From positions 1 through 17,460 of the forward strand of contig DAIEQA010000080.1 of assembly GCA_027348115.1 (NCBI GenBank): a DNA stretch of 17,460 bases, read 5' to 3'. This document shows, in pieces, positions 1 through 6,897 of the stretch. A model generated the notes under the pieces. It did no database searches. It worked only from the letters and a program-made list of their open reading frames with translations, and had not been told where the DNA came from. Source of the DNA: Fen-1258 sp027348115 (GTDB lineage: Bacteria > Bacteroidota > Ignavibacteria > Ignavibacteriales > Melioribacteraceae). The stretch's first letter is position 1; every line of letters starts with the position of its first letter. A program made the position numbers and the translations under genes.

Positions 1-1
1 T

Positions 2-229
2 GCTCAAGGCGTTAAGGAGGGATACATCATTGATGTGCCGCCGGTAATTGCAATCAATGTTTTTCTTAGCTCGGTCCGGGCTATAATAAATCCAGATTTT
101 ATAATGAACAATAGTTTCTCGGCTAAAGAAGCTATCGAGCATACATTCAGAATATTAATCAACGGATTGCTCACGGATAAAGGCCGGGAAGCATACAATA
201 ATTTGATAAGTAAAAAAGCACAGGAATAA
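2..229 (+). CDS. TetR/AcrR-family regulator, C-terminal fragment
   Basis: Only the last 75 residues are in the window; the frame is open from base 2, so the DNA-binding helix-turn-helix lies upstream and cannot be seen. What remains is a helical ligand-binding/dimerisation tail, with a stretch reading AKEAIEHTFRILINGLL, typical of the end of TetR-family repressors. The stop codon lies 2 bases before the ATG of the HlyD-type adaptor, so the two are cotranscribed. In E. coli the equivalent position in the ybhGFSR operon is held by the TetR-type repressor CecR (YbiH), which supports a local repressor of the efflux operon that responds to an exported compound. Family assignment rests on the tail and the gene order; the ligand is unknown. 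Confidence 0.7.
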   Translation, partial: AQGVKEGYIIDVPPVIAINVFLSSVRAIINPDFIMNNSFSAKEAIEHTFRILINGLLTDKGREAYNNLISKKAQE

Positions 230-231
230 AA

Positions 232-1194
232 ATGAAAATAGTAAAAATATTTTTTGGCGTTTTGCTTTCATTGTTTCTTTTTGCTTGCAGCGGCAATGAT
301 AAGAATACAATAAGCGAATCCGGCACTATAGAGGCAACTGAGGTTGTAATAAGTTCGCAAGTTGCCGGAAAGATTCTGAAAATTTTAAAAGAGGAAGGAG
401 CTAAAGTTTCCGCCGGAGACACCCTTTTGACTATTGATAAAGAAGCGCTTGACTTGCAATTGAATCAAGCTCTCGCCGCGCGGGATATGGCAAAAGCTCA
501 ATACGATTTGATGGTTAAGGGCGCCCGCAAAGAAGATATTGCCCAAGCCCAGGAAGGATTAAAACAGGCGGACGCGAATTTCAATAACGCAAAAGCAGAT
601 AAAGATAGAATGGAAAATCTTTATAATGGTAAAGCGATTACAAAGAAACAGTGGGACGACGCCTCGACGAGATTTGATATTGCTCAAGCGCAGTATGTTT
701 CTGCAAAGGAAAACTTTGCAAAGATTAAAAACATTGCCCGTCCGGAAGAAATAGCCCAGGCAAAAGCTAATTACGAAAAAGCCGAAGCTGCGGTTGGATT
801 AATTCAAAAGAGTATTCGAGACAGCTACATCATTTCTCCGATTAACGGGTTTATCGTTAAAAAATTTGTAGAGGAAGGAGAAACCGTTTCGATGATGTCT
901 TCGCTTGTTAAGGTAGCGGATCTCTCAAGCATGAAACTTTCAATTTATGTTTCCGAAACAGATTTGGGAAAGGTTAAGCTTGGACAAAAAGCGGAAGTAA
1001 CGGTTGACGCCTTCAAAAACAAGACCTATAACGGCGTTGTAGAATATATTTCGCCGGAAGCCGAATTCACGCCGAAGAATATTCAAACTAAAGATGAACG
1101 CACCAAACTTGTATTCGAAGTAAAGATTAGAGTATCTAATCCTAACTTTGAATTAAAATCCGGCATGCCTGCAGATGCAAAAATAATTTTATAA
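232..1194 (+). CDS. HlyD-family periplasmic adaptor lipoprotein (YbhG-like)
   Basis: This is the membrane-fusion protein that bridges the inner-membrane ABC transporter and the TolC-like channel. Residues 1-19 form a lipoprotein signal ending in the lipobox LFAC, so Cys19 should be lipidated. A first half of a biotinyl-lipoyl domain lies at about 33-70 and a long alpha-helical coiled-coil hairpin at about 71-197, with the YbhG-like LMVKGARKEDI segment at 93-103. The second lipoyl half follows at about 198-230 and a beta-barrel domain from about 232. The stretch AEFTPKNIQTKDERTKLVFE (277-296) matches the YbhG/EmrA-like type of adaptor. The length of 320 residues is close to YbhG. An AGGA ribosome binding site at 222-225 supports the ATG at 232. 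The gene sits 2 bases after the TetR-type gene and 5 bases before ATPase A. The family is clear; the exported substrate is not. Confidence 0.93.
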   Translation: MKIVKIFFGVLLSLFLFACSGNDKNTISESGTIEATEVVISSQVAGKILKILKEEGAKVSAGDTLLTIDKEALDLQLNQALAARDMAKAQYDLMVKGARKEDIAQAQEGLKQADANFNNAKADKDRMENLYNGKAITKKQWDDASTRFDIAQAQYVSAKENFAKIKNIARPEEIAQAKANYEKAEAAVGLIQKSIRDSYIISPINGFIVKKFVEEGETVSMMSSLVKVADLSSMKLSIYVSETDLGKVKLGQKAEVTVDAFKNKTYNGVVEYISPEAEFTPKNIQTKDERTKLVFEVKIRVSNPNFELKSGMPADAKIIL

Positions 1195-1199
1195 AGAGC

Positions 1200-2105
1200 A
1201 TGAACAACGTAATTCAAATAACGGATCTTCATAAAAGTTACGGCGACGTAAACGCTGTGAACGGAATTTCATTTGGTGTAAGCCGGGGAGAAATGTTTGG
1301 CCTTGTTGGTCCGGACGGAGCCGGTAAAACCACTACAATTAGAATTCTATGCGGACTGCTTAATGCCGATGAAGGCGACGTCGTTCTTCTTGATAAGGAA
1401 ATAAAAAAGAACATAAAAGAAGTTCAGAACAACATTGGCTATCTCTCTCAAAAATTTAGTTTGTACGGCGACTTAACGATTGATGAGAACATCGAGTTTT
1501 TTGCCGACATCCATAATGTAAAAAATTACAATACGCGAAGAGATGAACTGTTGGAGTTTACCAGGTTAAAACCGTTTCGAGACCGTCTTGCAGATAAACT
1601 TTCCGGCGGAATGAAACAGAAGCTTGCGCTTGCCTGCAGTTTAATTCATAAACCGAAAATATTATTCCTTGACGAACCGACAACCGGAGTCGATCCGGTT
1701 TCCCGCCGCGACTTCTGGAAAATTCTTGCCGGGCTTCTTAAAGAAGGCATCACGATTTTTATGTCAACTCCTTATTTGGATGAAGCCGAACGCTGCAACC
1801 GCGTGGCTATGATGAACAACGGAAAAATCATTGCGCTCGATTCACCCAAAAATATCAAGAATGCAATGAATCAACAGGTAGTCGAGATTGTCTGCGAGCC
1901 GATTAGACCCGCTTACCAAATAATAAAAGACAAAACAAATTTCGAAGCGCAAATGTTCGGCGATAGAATTAATGTCGTGCTTAACAGTTATGATAAAGAG
2001 TATGAATCAATTGAAAAATTATTAATCGAAGGCAATGTTAGGATAATCGACAGAAGAATTGTCACGCCTTCGCTGGAAAATGTATTTATCCATTTAATAA
2101 AGTAG
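1200..2105 (+). CDS. ABC transporter ATP-binding protein A (equivalent of YbhF domain 1)
   Basis: This 301-residue nucleotide-binding subunit powers the exporter together with ATPase B. Walker A is GPDGAGKTT (37-45, Lys43), the Q-loop glutamine is Gln84, the signature LSGGMKQK is at 134-141, and Walker B ILFLDEP is at 154-160 with catalytic Glu159. The H-loop histidine is missing: the sequence reads STPYLDEAE, with Pro191 where His is expected. From family knowledge, the first ATPase domain of E. coli YbhF shares the unusual GPDGAGK Walker A, the LSGGMKQK signature and a non-His residue at this site, so this gene corresponds to that domain. The C-terminal 70 or so residues are the usual accessory extension of ABC-2 type ATPases. 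Site one of the heterodimer is predicted to be hydrolysis-poor. Start ATG at 1200, 5 bases after the adaptor stop, with a weak AAAGAG ribosome binding site. Confidence 0.93.
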   Translation: MNNVIQITDLHKSYGDVNAVNGISFGVSRGEMFGLVGPDGAGKTTTIRILCGLLNADEGDVVLLDKEIKKNIKEVQNNIGYLSQKFSLYGDLTIDENIEFFADIHNVKNYNTRRDELLEFTRLKPFRDRLADKLSGGMKQKLALACSLIHKPKILFLDEPTTGVDPVSRRDFWKILAGLLKEGITIFMSTPYLDEAERCNRVAMMNNGKIIALDSPKNIKNAMNQQVVEIVCEPIRPAYQIIKDKTNFEAQMFGDRINVVLNSYDKEYESIEKLLIEGNVRIIDRRIVTPSLENVFIHLIK

Positions 2106-2148
2106 AAAGTTTCCCGGTAAAAATTAGGAAAAGGATTTAGGAGAAATA

Positions 2149-3462
2149 ATGAAAAAGTTTTTTGTAGTAATGGTTTTTGTCGCAGCCGTTTTATACGGAC
2201 AAAGCCGGACGCTAACGCTGGAACAGACAATCAAAATAGGATTGGAAAACAGCAAAGCACTGAAAATTTCTCAATCAAAAATTATTGGCGGCGACGCAAA
2301 AGTATCCGAGGTTACATCCCAGATGCTGCCCAAACTCACGCTCGGCGCGAGCTATATGCGGCTCAGCGATGTTCCCCCGTTCGAAGTTCATCTTCCTATT
2401 TTTCCTACGCCCGTTAAAATTCAAGATGTTATTCTGAACAATTACAATGTAAAGCTTTCTTTGCAACAGCCGCTGTTTACGGGGTTCAAATTAATTTCGC
2501 TTAGAAGCGCGGCAGAATCGAATTACGAAGCGCTTAAGAGCGATTATAATAAAGACGCAAACGAAGCCGCGCTGAATATTCAAAATGCATTTTGGAATCT
2601 ATACAAAGCTCAAAAAGTACTGGTACTTGTAGTAGAAAATTTGAAGCAGCTTGAAGAACATCTTTCCGATACAAAGAAATTTCTTGATAACGGTCTAGCA
2701 ACAAAAAACGATTACCTGAAACTCGAAGTTCAGTACGCGAATGTTAGGTTGATGAGAATTGAATCGGCAAACAATGTTAAGGTCGCACAAGCCGCCTTAA
2801 ATAAATTGCTCGGATATAATATTTCCGATCCGACCGAAATAACCGCCCCGGATATTCAATCCGGCATTGGCGAAATGAAGTATAATGATCTTTCAAAAGA
2901 AGCTGTTAACCAGAGAGAAGAATTAAAATCTACGCAGTTAAGAATTAATGCCGGCGAAGACGCTTTAACTGCGGCGAGAAGCGCCTGGTATCCGTCGGTG
3001 TTTTTGTTTGGAGATTATTACTACAGCCGTCCGAACCAAAGATACATGCCGGCTAAAGACGAATTCAAAGATACCTGGGATGTCGGCGTATCTCTTAATT
3101 GGGAATTGTGGAATTGGGGATATAATTCGTCACAGTCAACACAAGCCGAGCAGCAGTTAATACAAACACAAACAGCTTATGAACAGGTTAAAGACAATAT
3201 CGAACTGGAAGTTTACCAGGCTTATCTCAAAATAATCAGTGAGAACGATAAGGTTGATGTAAATAAAATATCGGTTCAGCAGGCGGAGGAGAATTATAGA
3301 ATTACGAGTGAAAAATATAATCAGCAGGTTGCAACTAGCACTGACCTGATTGACGCCGAAGCATCTTTACTTGACGCGAAAACAAAACTTGCAACAGCGC
3401 TTGTGGATTTTCAGTTGGCTAAGGTTAAACTTGATAAAGCCATTGGTAAAAAGATTTATTAA
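2149..3462 (+). CDS. TolC-like outer-membrane efflux channel (OEP family)
   Basis: This encodes the outer-membrane exit duct of the efflux system. A Sec signal peptide covers about residues 1-18 (lysines, then a hydrophobic run, ending near LYGQ). The mature protein has the two-fold repeat of the outer membrane efflux protein family: each half has long helices rich in Asn, Ala and Gln and a short beta-barrel segment, for example LGASYMRLSDVPPF in the first half and VFLFGDYYYSRPN in the second. Late in each repeat are the typical helix patterns LNIQNAFWNLYKAQ and LEVYQAYLKI. The length of 437 residues is normal. The ribosome binding site AGGAG at 2139-2143 is among the best in the operon. Its placement between the two ATPase genes is unusual: in enterobacteria the YbhFSR system relies on TolC encoded elsewhere. 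Confidence 0.92.
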   Translation: MKKFFVVMVFVAAVLYGQSRTLTLEQTIKIGLENSKALKISQSKIIGGDAKVSEVTSQMLPKLTLGASYMRLSDVPPFEVHLPIFPTPVKIQDVILNNYNVKLSLQQPLFTGFKLISLRSAAESNYEALKSDYNKDANEAALNIQNAFWNLYKAQKVLVLVVENLKQLEEHLSDTKKFLDNGLATKNDYLKLEVQYANVRLMRIESANNVKVAQAALNKLLGYNISDPTEITAPDIQSGIGEMKYNDLSKEAVNQREELKSTQLRINAGEDALTAARSAWYPSVFLFGDYYYSRPNQRYMPAKDEFKDTWDVGVSLNWELWNWGYNSSQSTQAEQQLIQTQTAYEQVKDNIELEVYQAYLKIISENDKVDVNKISVQQAEENYRITSEKYNQQVATSTDLIDAEASLLDAKTKLATALVDFQLAKVKLDKAIGKKIY

Positions 3463-3470
3463 GTAATAGC

Positions 3471-3535
3471 ACGCAGATTGGGCAGATTTTAACTGATTAA
3501 TCTGTGGAAATCTTTTCAATCCGTTAAATCTGCGT
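3471..3535. repeat. Imperfect palindromic intergenic element
   Basis: This element fills most of the 113-base gap between tolC and ATPase B. A perfect 9-base inverted repeat bounds it (ACGCAGATT at 3471-3479, AATCTGCGT at 3527-3535). Inside are further copies of the same words: CAGATT at 3483-3488 paired with AATCTG at 3499-3504, and TTTAACTGATT (3488-3498) pairing with AATCCGTTAAA (3518-3528) with one mismatch. The built-up nature from CAGATT/AATCTG and TTAACGGATT-like words resembles the small non-coding palindromic repeats that are scattered between genes in many bacterial genomes. No T-tract follows, so it is not a standard terminator. Only one copy is present in this window, so its status as a dispersed repeat is inference. 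Confidence 0.5.
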
Positions 3536-3575
3536 TCAATTGAATTAGGGTATCGAAAGTAAAATAACAAAGAAC

Positions 3576-4502
3576 ATGAACTCAATCGAAGTAAATAAAC
3601 TAACAAAAAATTTCGGCAGCTTTACCGCCGTTGATAATGTTTCCTTCAACGTTAAGAAAGGCGAAGTATTTGGATTTCTTGGTGCTAATGGCGCGGGTAA
3701 ATCCACAACAATAAGAATGCTTTGCGGATTGCTTGAACCAACGGGCGGCGATGCGCTTGTTGCCGGGTACAGCGTTGTAAACGAACCCGACCAGGTAAAA
3801 CTCAATATCGGTTACATGTCGCAGCGCTTTTCTTTGTATAACGATTTAACGGTGCAGGAGAATATAGATTTCTTCGGCGGCGTTTACGGATTGGATGGAA
3901 ATGTTCTTAAAGAAAGAATGAAGTGGGTCTTGAAGATTGCGAACCTTGAAGGCAAAGAAAATATTCTTACCGGCTCGCTTCCTGGCGGAATTAAACAGCG
4001 GCTTGCATTGGGTACTGCGGTTATTCACAAACCGCAAATAGTTTTTCTTGATGAACCAACCAGCGGGGTGGACCCCATATCGCGAAGAAACTTTTGGGAT
4101 TTGATAAACGATCTTTCCGCAGAAGGAACAACGGTGCTGGTAACAACACATTATTTGGAAGAAGCGGAGTATTGCAACAATATAATTTTAATCAACGCGG
4201 GCAAAATTGTTGCGGAAGGAAACCCCAAAGAGTTAAAGATGAATTACATAAAGAATCCGATCTTCGAAATAGAATGCGACCGCGTAGTTGAAGCAATGGA
4301 AGTGCTGGAGAAGCAGAGTTTTGTAAACGAAACATCAATCTTTGGCAACAACATTCACGTTATGGTAAATGAGAAATTTGAATCGATAGAACAAATCCGG
4401 GCTTTATGCGAGAAGGATCAAGTCGGAATTAGACGGATCGATAAAATTATTCCTACGCTCGAAGACGTATTTATCCATCTATTAGAGGAAGGCAAGAAAT
4501 AA
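3576..4502 (+). CDS. ABC transporter ATP-binding protein B (equivalent of YbhF domain 2)
   Basis: This is a 308-residue nucleotide-binding subunit. Walker A is GANGAGKST (36-44, Lys42), the Q-loop glutamine is Gln83, Walker B IVFLDEP is at 155-161 with Glu160, and the H-loop TTHYLEEAE is intact with His192. The signature motif is altered: LPGGIKQR (135-142) replaces LSGG, with Pro136 for Ser. In E. coli YbhF the second ATPase domain also has an altered signature (LPLGFKQR, from memory), which pairs this gene with that domain. Combined with the loss of His in ATPase A, one composite ATP site is degenerate and the other canonical, as in asymmetric heterodimeric ABC exporters. The stop overlaps the permease start by one base (TAATG), indicating translational coupling. 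The ribosome binding site upstream of 3576 is weak. Confidence 0.93.
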   Translation: MNSIEVNKLTKNFGSFTAVDNVSFNVKKGEVFGFLGANGAGKSTTIRMLCGLLEPTGGDALVAGYSVVNEPDQVKLNIGYMSQRFSLYNDLTVQENIDFFGGVYGLDGNVLKERMKWVLKIANLEGKENILTGSLPGGIKQRLALGTAVIHKPQIVFLDEPTSGVDPISRRNFWDLINDLSAEGTTVLVTTHYLEEAEYCNNIILINAGKIVAEGNPKELKMNYIKNPIFEIECDRVVEAMEVLEKQSFVNETSIFGNNIHVMVNEKFESIEQIRALCEKDQVGIRRIDKIIPTLEDVFIHLLEEGKK

Positions 4503-5632
4503 TGTTCACCAGAATAAAAGCGATTGCTAAAAAGGAATCAAAGCAGCTAATGCGCGACGTGCGGATGCTGGGCGTTATATTTTTCTTCCCGGTCTTTCTG
4601 CTAGGTGTTTTTGGTTACGCAATTAACTTCGATGTTCACCACATTAAGATTGCCGTGTACGACCAGGATAAATCGTCTACCAGCCGCGAGTTTGTAAACA
4701 CGCTCTTAAGCAGCGATTATTTTGATCTTGTCCGCTATCTTGATTCTGAATCCCAGATAAAAAGAATGCTTGACAAACAGGAAGCGCAGTGCGTGCTTGT
4801 TATACCCAAAGATTTATCTCAGGAAATTAATTCAAATCGGTCTGCGAAGATTCAATTTTTAATTGACGGGGTGAACGGCAACACGGCAACGGTAATAATG
4901 AATTATGTGAATGCAGCAACAATGTCGTACTCTCAAAAACTAGGAGTGTCGTTTCTTCAGCGATACGGAAAGCAGGCTTTTATTCCAATAAACTTACAGC
5001 CGAGATTCTGGTATAACCCGGATTTGAATTCTACAAAGTTTTTGCTGCCCGGACTCATTGGAATGATTTTGATTGTAATCGCTGTCATCACAATTTCACT
5101 TTCGATAGTCCGCGAAAAAGAACGAGGAACTATAGAGCAAATTAAAGTTTCGCCTTTGTCTACTATAGAATTGATGATAGGCAAAACTATTCCGTATATC
5201 ATAATTGCCTTTATCAACTCAGGATTAATCCTTCTTGCCGGATTTATTTTGTTTGGGATAGTTATTAAAGGCAGCGTGTTCTGGCTGATTGTTAGCATTT
5301 TCATTTTCCTTTTCGCCTCTCTTAGTCTTGGATTGCTTGTTTCTACTATTTCGGATTCCCAGCAGATAGCATTTCAAGTAGGAACACTGGTGTCGTTAAT
5401 TCCGGCCCTGCTTTTATCGGGATTTATTTTTCCGGTTGAGAATATGCCGCTGCCGATACAGATTGTTACGAATATCACCCCGGCAAAATTTTTCATCGTT
5501 TGTTTGAGAGATATATTATTGAAGGGTGAAGGAGTTGGAGTGTTTTGGGATCAGCTTCTTTACATGATTTTGTTCTCAGTTTTCATTCTTGGCATTGCTT
5601 CAAAACGATATGTTAAAAAAGAAATAGCGTAA
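4502..5632 (+). CDS. ABC-2 type permease (YbhS-like)
   Basis: This is one of the two membrane subunits of the exporter. The topology fits the ABC-2 family: one membrane segment near the N-terminus (about 24-44), a large periplasmic domain (about 45-178), then about five membrane segments to the end. The hallmark region around ISLSIVREKERGTIEQIKVS (residues 199-218) is the conserved coupling segment after the second membrane span. FIFPVENMPLPIQ (310-322) in the last third is also typical of the family. The length of 376 residues matches YbhS-type proteins. Its ATG overlaps the ATPase B stop by one base. The next permease starts 6 bases after its stop. The two permeases are similar in pattern, so they probably form a heterodimer. 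Confidence 0.92.
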   Translation: MFTRIKAIAKKESKQLMRDVRMLGVIFFFPVFLLGVFGYAINFDVHHIKIAVYDQDKSSTSREFVNTLLSSDYFDLVRYLDSESQIKRMLDKQEAQCVLVIPKDLSQEINSNRSAKIQFLIDGVNGNTATVIMNYVNAATMSYSQKLGVSFLQRYGKQAFIPINLQPRFWYNPDLNSTKFLLPGLIGMILIVIAVITISLSIVREKERGTIEQIKVSPLSTIELMIGKTIPYIIIAFINSGLILLAGFILFGIVIKGSVFWLIVSIFIFLFASLSLGLLVSTISDSQQIAFQVGTLVSLIPALLLSGFIFPVENMPLPIQIVTNITPAKFFIVCLRDILLKGEGVGVFWDQLLYMILFSVFILGIASKRYVKKEIA

Positions 5633-5638
5633 ATAATT

Positions 5639-6766
5639 ATGAAGACAGTTCTGCACTTTATAAAAAAGGAATTCCAGCAATTCAAACGCGACCCCAAAAT
5701 GTTTTCGGTTGCGTTGGTGGCTCCGATTTTGCAATCAATTATACTAGGTTATGCGGCGAACCTTGATCTTAATAACGTGAACATCTCTGTTTATAATCAA
5801 GATAAATCTAAACTTAGCCGTGATTATGTAGAACGTTTTACCGAGTCCGGTTATTTTACCGTGAAAGACTACGTTGATAATTATGATGCCCTCTCTGGCG
5901 ATATTGGTTCGGGAAAGACAGTAATTGGAATTGTAATTCCACACGATTTTGAAAAAGATATTCAGAACAACAGGCCTTCGGATATTCAAGTAATTGTTGA
6001 CGGCTCCGACGGAAACAAGGGTTCAATTGCCTTTGGTTATGTTCAGGGGGTAACGTCTAGTTTTTCACAAGCGATCGTGCTTAACAAAATGCAGAAGTCG
6101 GGAATGAATACGGCGGTAGGTTCTATTATTCCTGAAGTGCGTGTTTGGTACAATCCCGATTTAAAAACCCGCGTATTCATGGTGCCTGCAATTTCAGCAT
6201 TAATCTTAATGCTTATAACAACGCTGCTAACTTCACTTGCAATTGTAAAAGAAAAAGAACTTGGAACGTTAGAGCAATTAATTGTTACGCCGATTAAACC
6301 GTGGCAGATGATTCTTGGTAAGCTGATCCCGTTCATTATAATCGGCTTTGGAACTATGTTTGTTGTTAATGCGGTTATGATCTTTTGGTTCGGAATACCA
6401 ATACGCGGAAGTTTCTGGTTCTTATTGTTAGCTTCATTCTTGTTCATATTATCAACACTCGGACTGGGCTTATTCAACTCAACAATTTCAAAAACGCAGC
6501 AGCAGGCAATGATGTTTACCGTGTTCGTTGTAATTATGCCGATGGTTTATCTATCGGGGTTTGCTTTCCCTATCGAAAATATGCCGAAGATAATTCAGTA
6601 TATAACATACGTCATTCCGTTGCGTTACTTCATAATAATTTTGCGAGGCGTGGTTTTGAAAGGAATTGGATTTGCCGAGCTGTGGCCGGAAACGCTGATC
6701 CTTTTTCTTATGGGAATATTAATTTTGTTTTTCAGCGCGTTAAGATTTCATAAAAGATTAGAATAA
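5639..6766 (+). CDS. ABC-2 type permease (YbhR-like)
   Basis: This is the second membrane subunit and the last gene of the efflux operon. It has the same layout as its neighbour: an N-terminal membrane segment at about 22-42, an extracytoplasmic domain, then a cluster of membrane spans from about 180. The coupling segment LAIVKEKELGTLEQLIVTPI is at 200-219 and FAFPIENMPKIIQ lies in the late membrane region. The length is 375 residues. Paired permeases of this kind, both closely related and adjacent, are standard in YbhSR, YhhJ and similar exporters. Transcription most likely ends at the hairpin that follows 16 bases after the stop. The substrate cannot be read from the sequence; homologues are linked with drugs, dyes or cations. 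Confidence 0.92.
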   Translation: MKTVLHFIKKEFQQFKRDPKMFSVALVAPILQSIILGYAANLDLNNVNISVYNQDKSKLSRDYVERFTESGYFTVKDYVDNYDALSGDIGSGKTVIGIVIPHDFEKDIQNNRPSDIQVIVDGSDGNKGSIAFGYVQGVTSSFSQAIVLNKMQKSGMNTAVGSIIPEVRVWYNPDLKTRVFMVPAISALILMLITTLLTSLAIVKEKELGTLEQLIVTPIKPWQMILGKLIPFIIIGFGTMFVVNAVMIFWFGIPIRGSFWFLLLASFLFILSTLGLGLFNSTISKTQQQAMMFTVFVVIMPMVYLSGFAFPIENMPKIIQYITYVIPLRYFIIILRGVVLKGIGFAELWPETLILFLMGILILFFSALRFHKRLE

Positions 6767-6782
6767 GGTTTTTCAAATAGAA

Positions 6783-6813
6783 AGCGGAACAGCATTACAA
6801 CAACTGTTCCGCT
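6783..6813. terminator. Shared hairpin between convergent genes
   Basis: A perfect 10-base stem (AGCGGAACAG / CTGTTCCGCT) with an 11-base loop lies between the end of the efflux operon (stop at 6766) and the end of the convergent fibronectin-domain gene. There is no strong T-tract on the + side. On the - side the stem is followed by a moderately T-rich run. The position between two gene ends makes a bidirectional terminator the natural reading. The stem begins only 15 bases from the second, ancestral-looking stop of the fibronectin-domain gene (TAA at 6829-6831). Confidence 0.7.
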
Positions 6814-6828
6814 AAGTAATTCTCGCAG

Positions 6829-6897
6829 TTAATCAAGCAGAACCATTTTCTTTACTAAATAAATTCCATCACCGCCCAGAGAATAAAAATATATTCC
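6829..6897 (-). other. In-frame remnant of the T9SS sorting domain after a TAG stop
   Basis: After the TAG at 6898-6900 the same frame continues for 22 codons and ends at TAA (6829-6831). The residues read GIYFYSLGGDGIYLVKKMVL and then LD. From family knowledge this is the normal end of a type A T9SS C-terminal domain, in which a GIYFYRL-like strand is followed by a KKMVLL-type terminus. The TAG stands where such domains usually have Ser or Thr (SGIYFY), so a single TCG-to-TAG change would explain it. This stretch is therefore the tail of the upstream protein, either lost by a nonsense mutation or an error in the sequence. Confidence 0.8.

Noticed and set aside
6043..6477. 144-codon open frame on the minus strand inside the second permease
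   Set aside because: Antisense shadow of a well-conserved ABC-2 permease; its composition mirrors the membrane segments of that gene.
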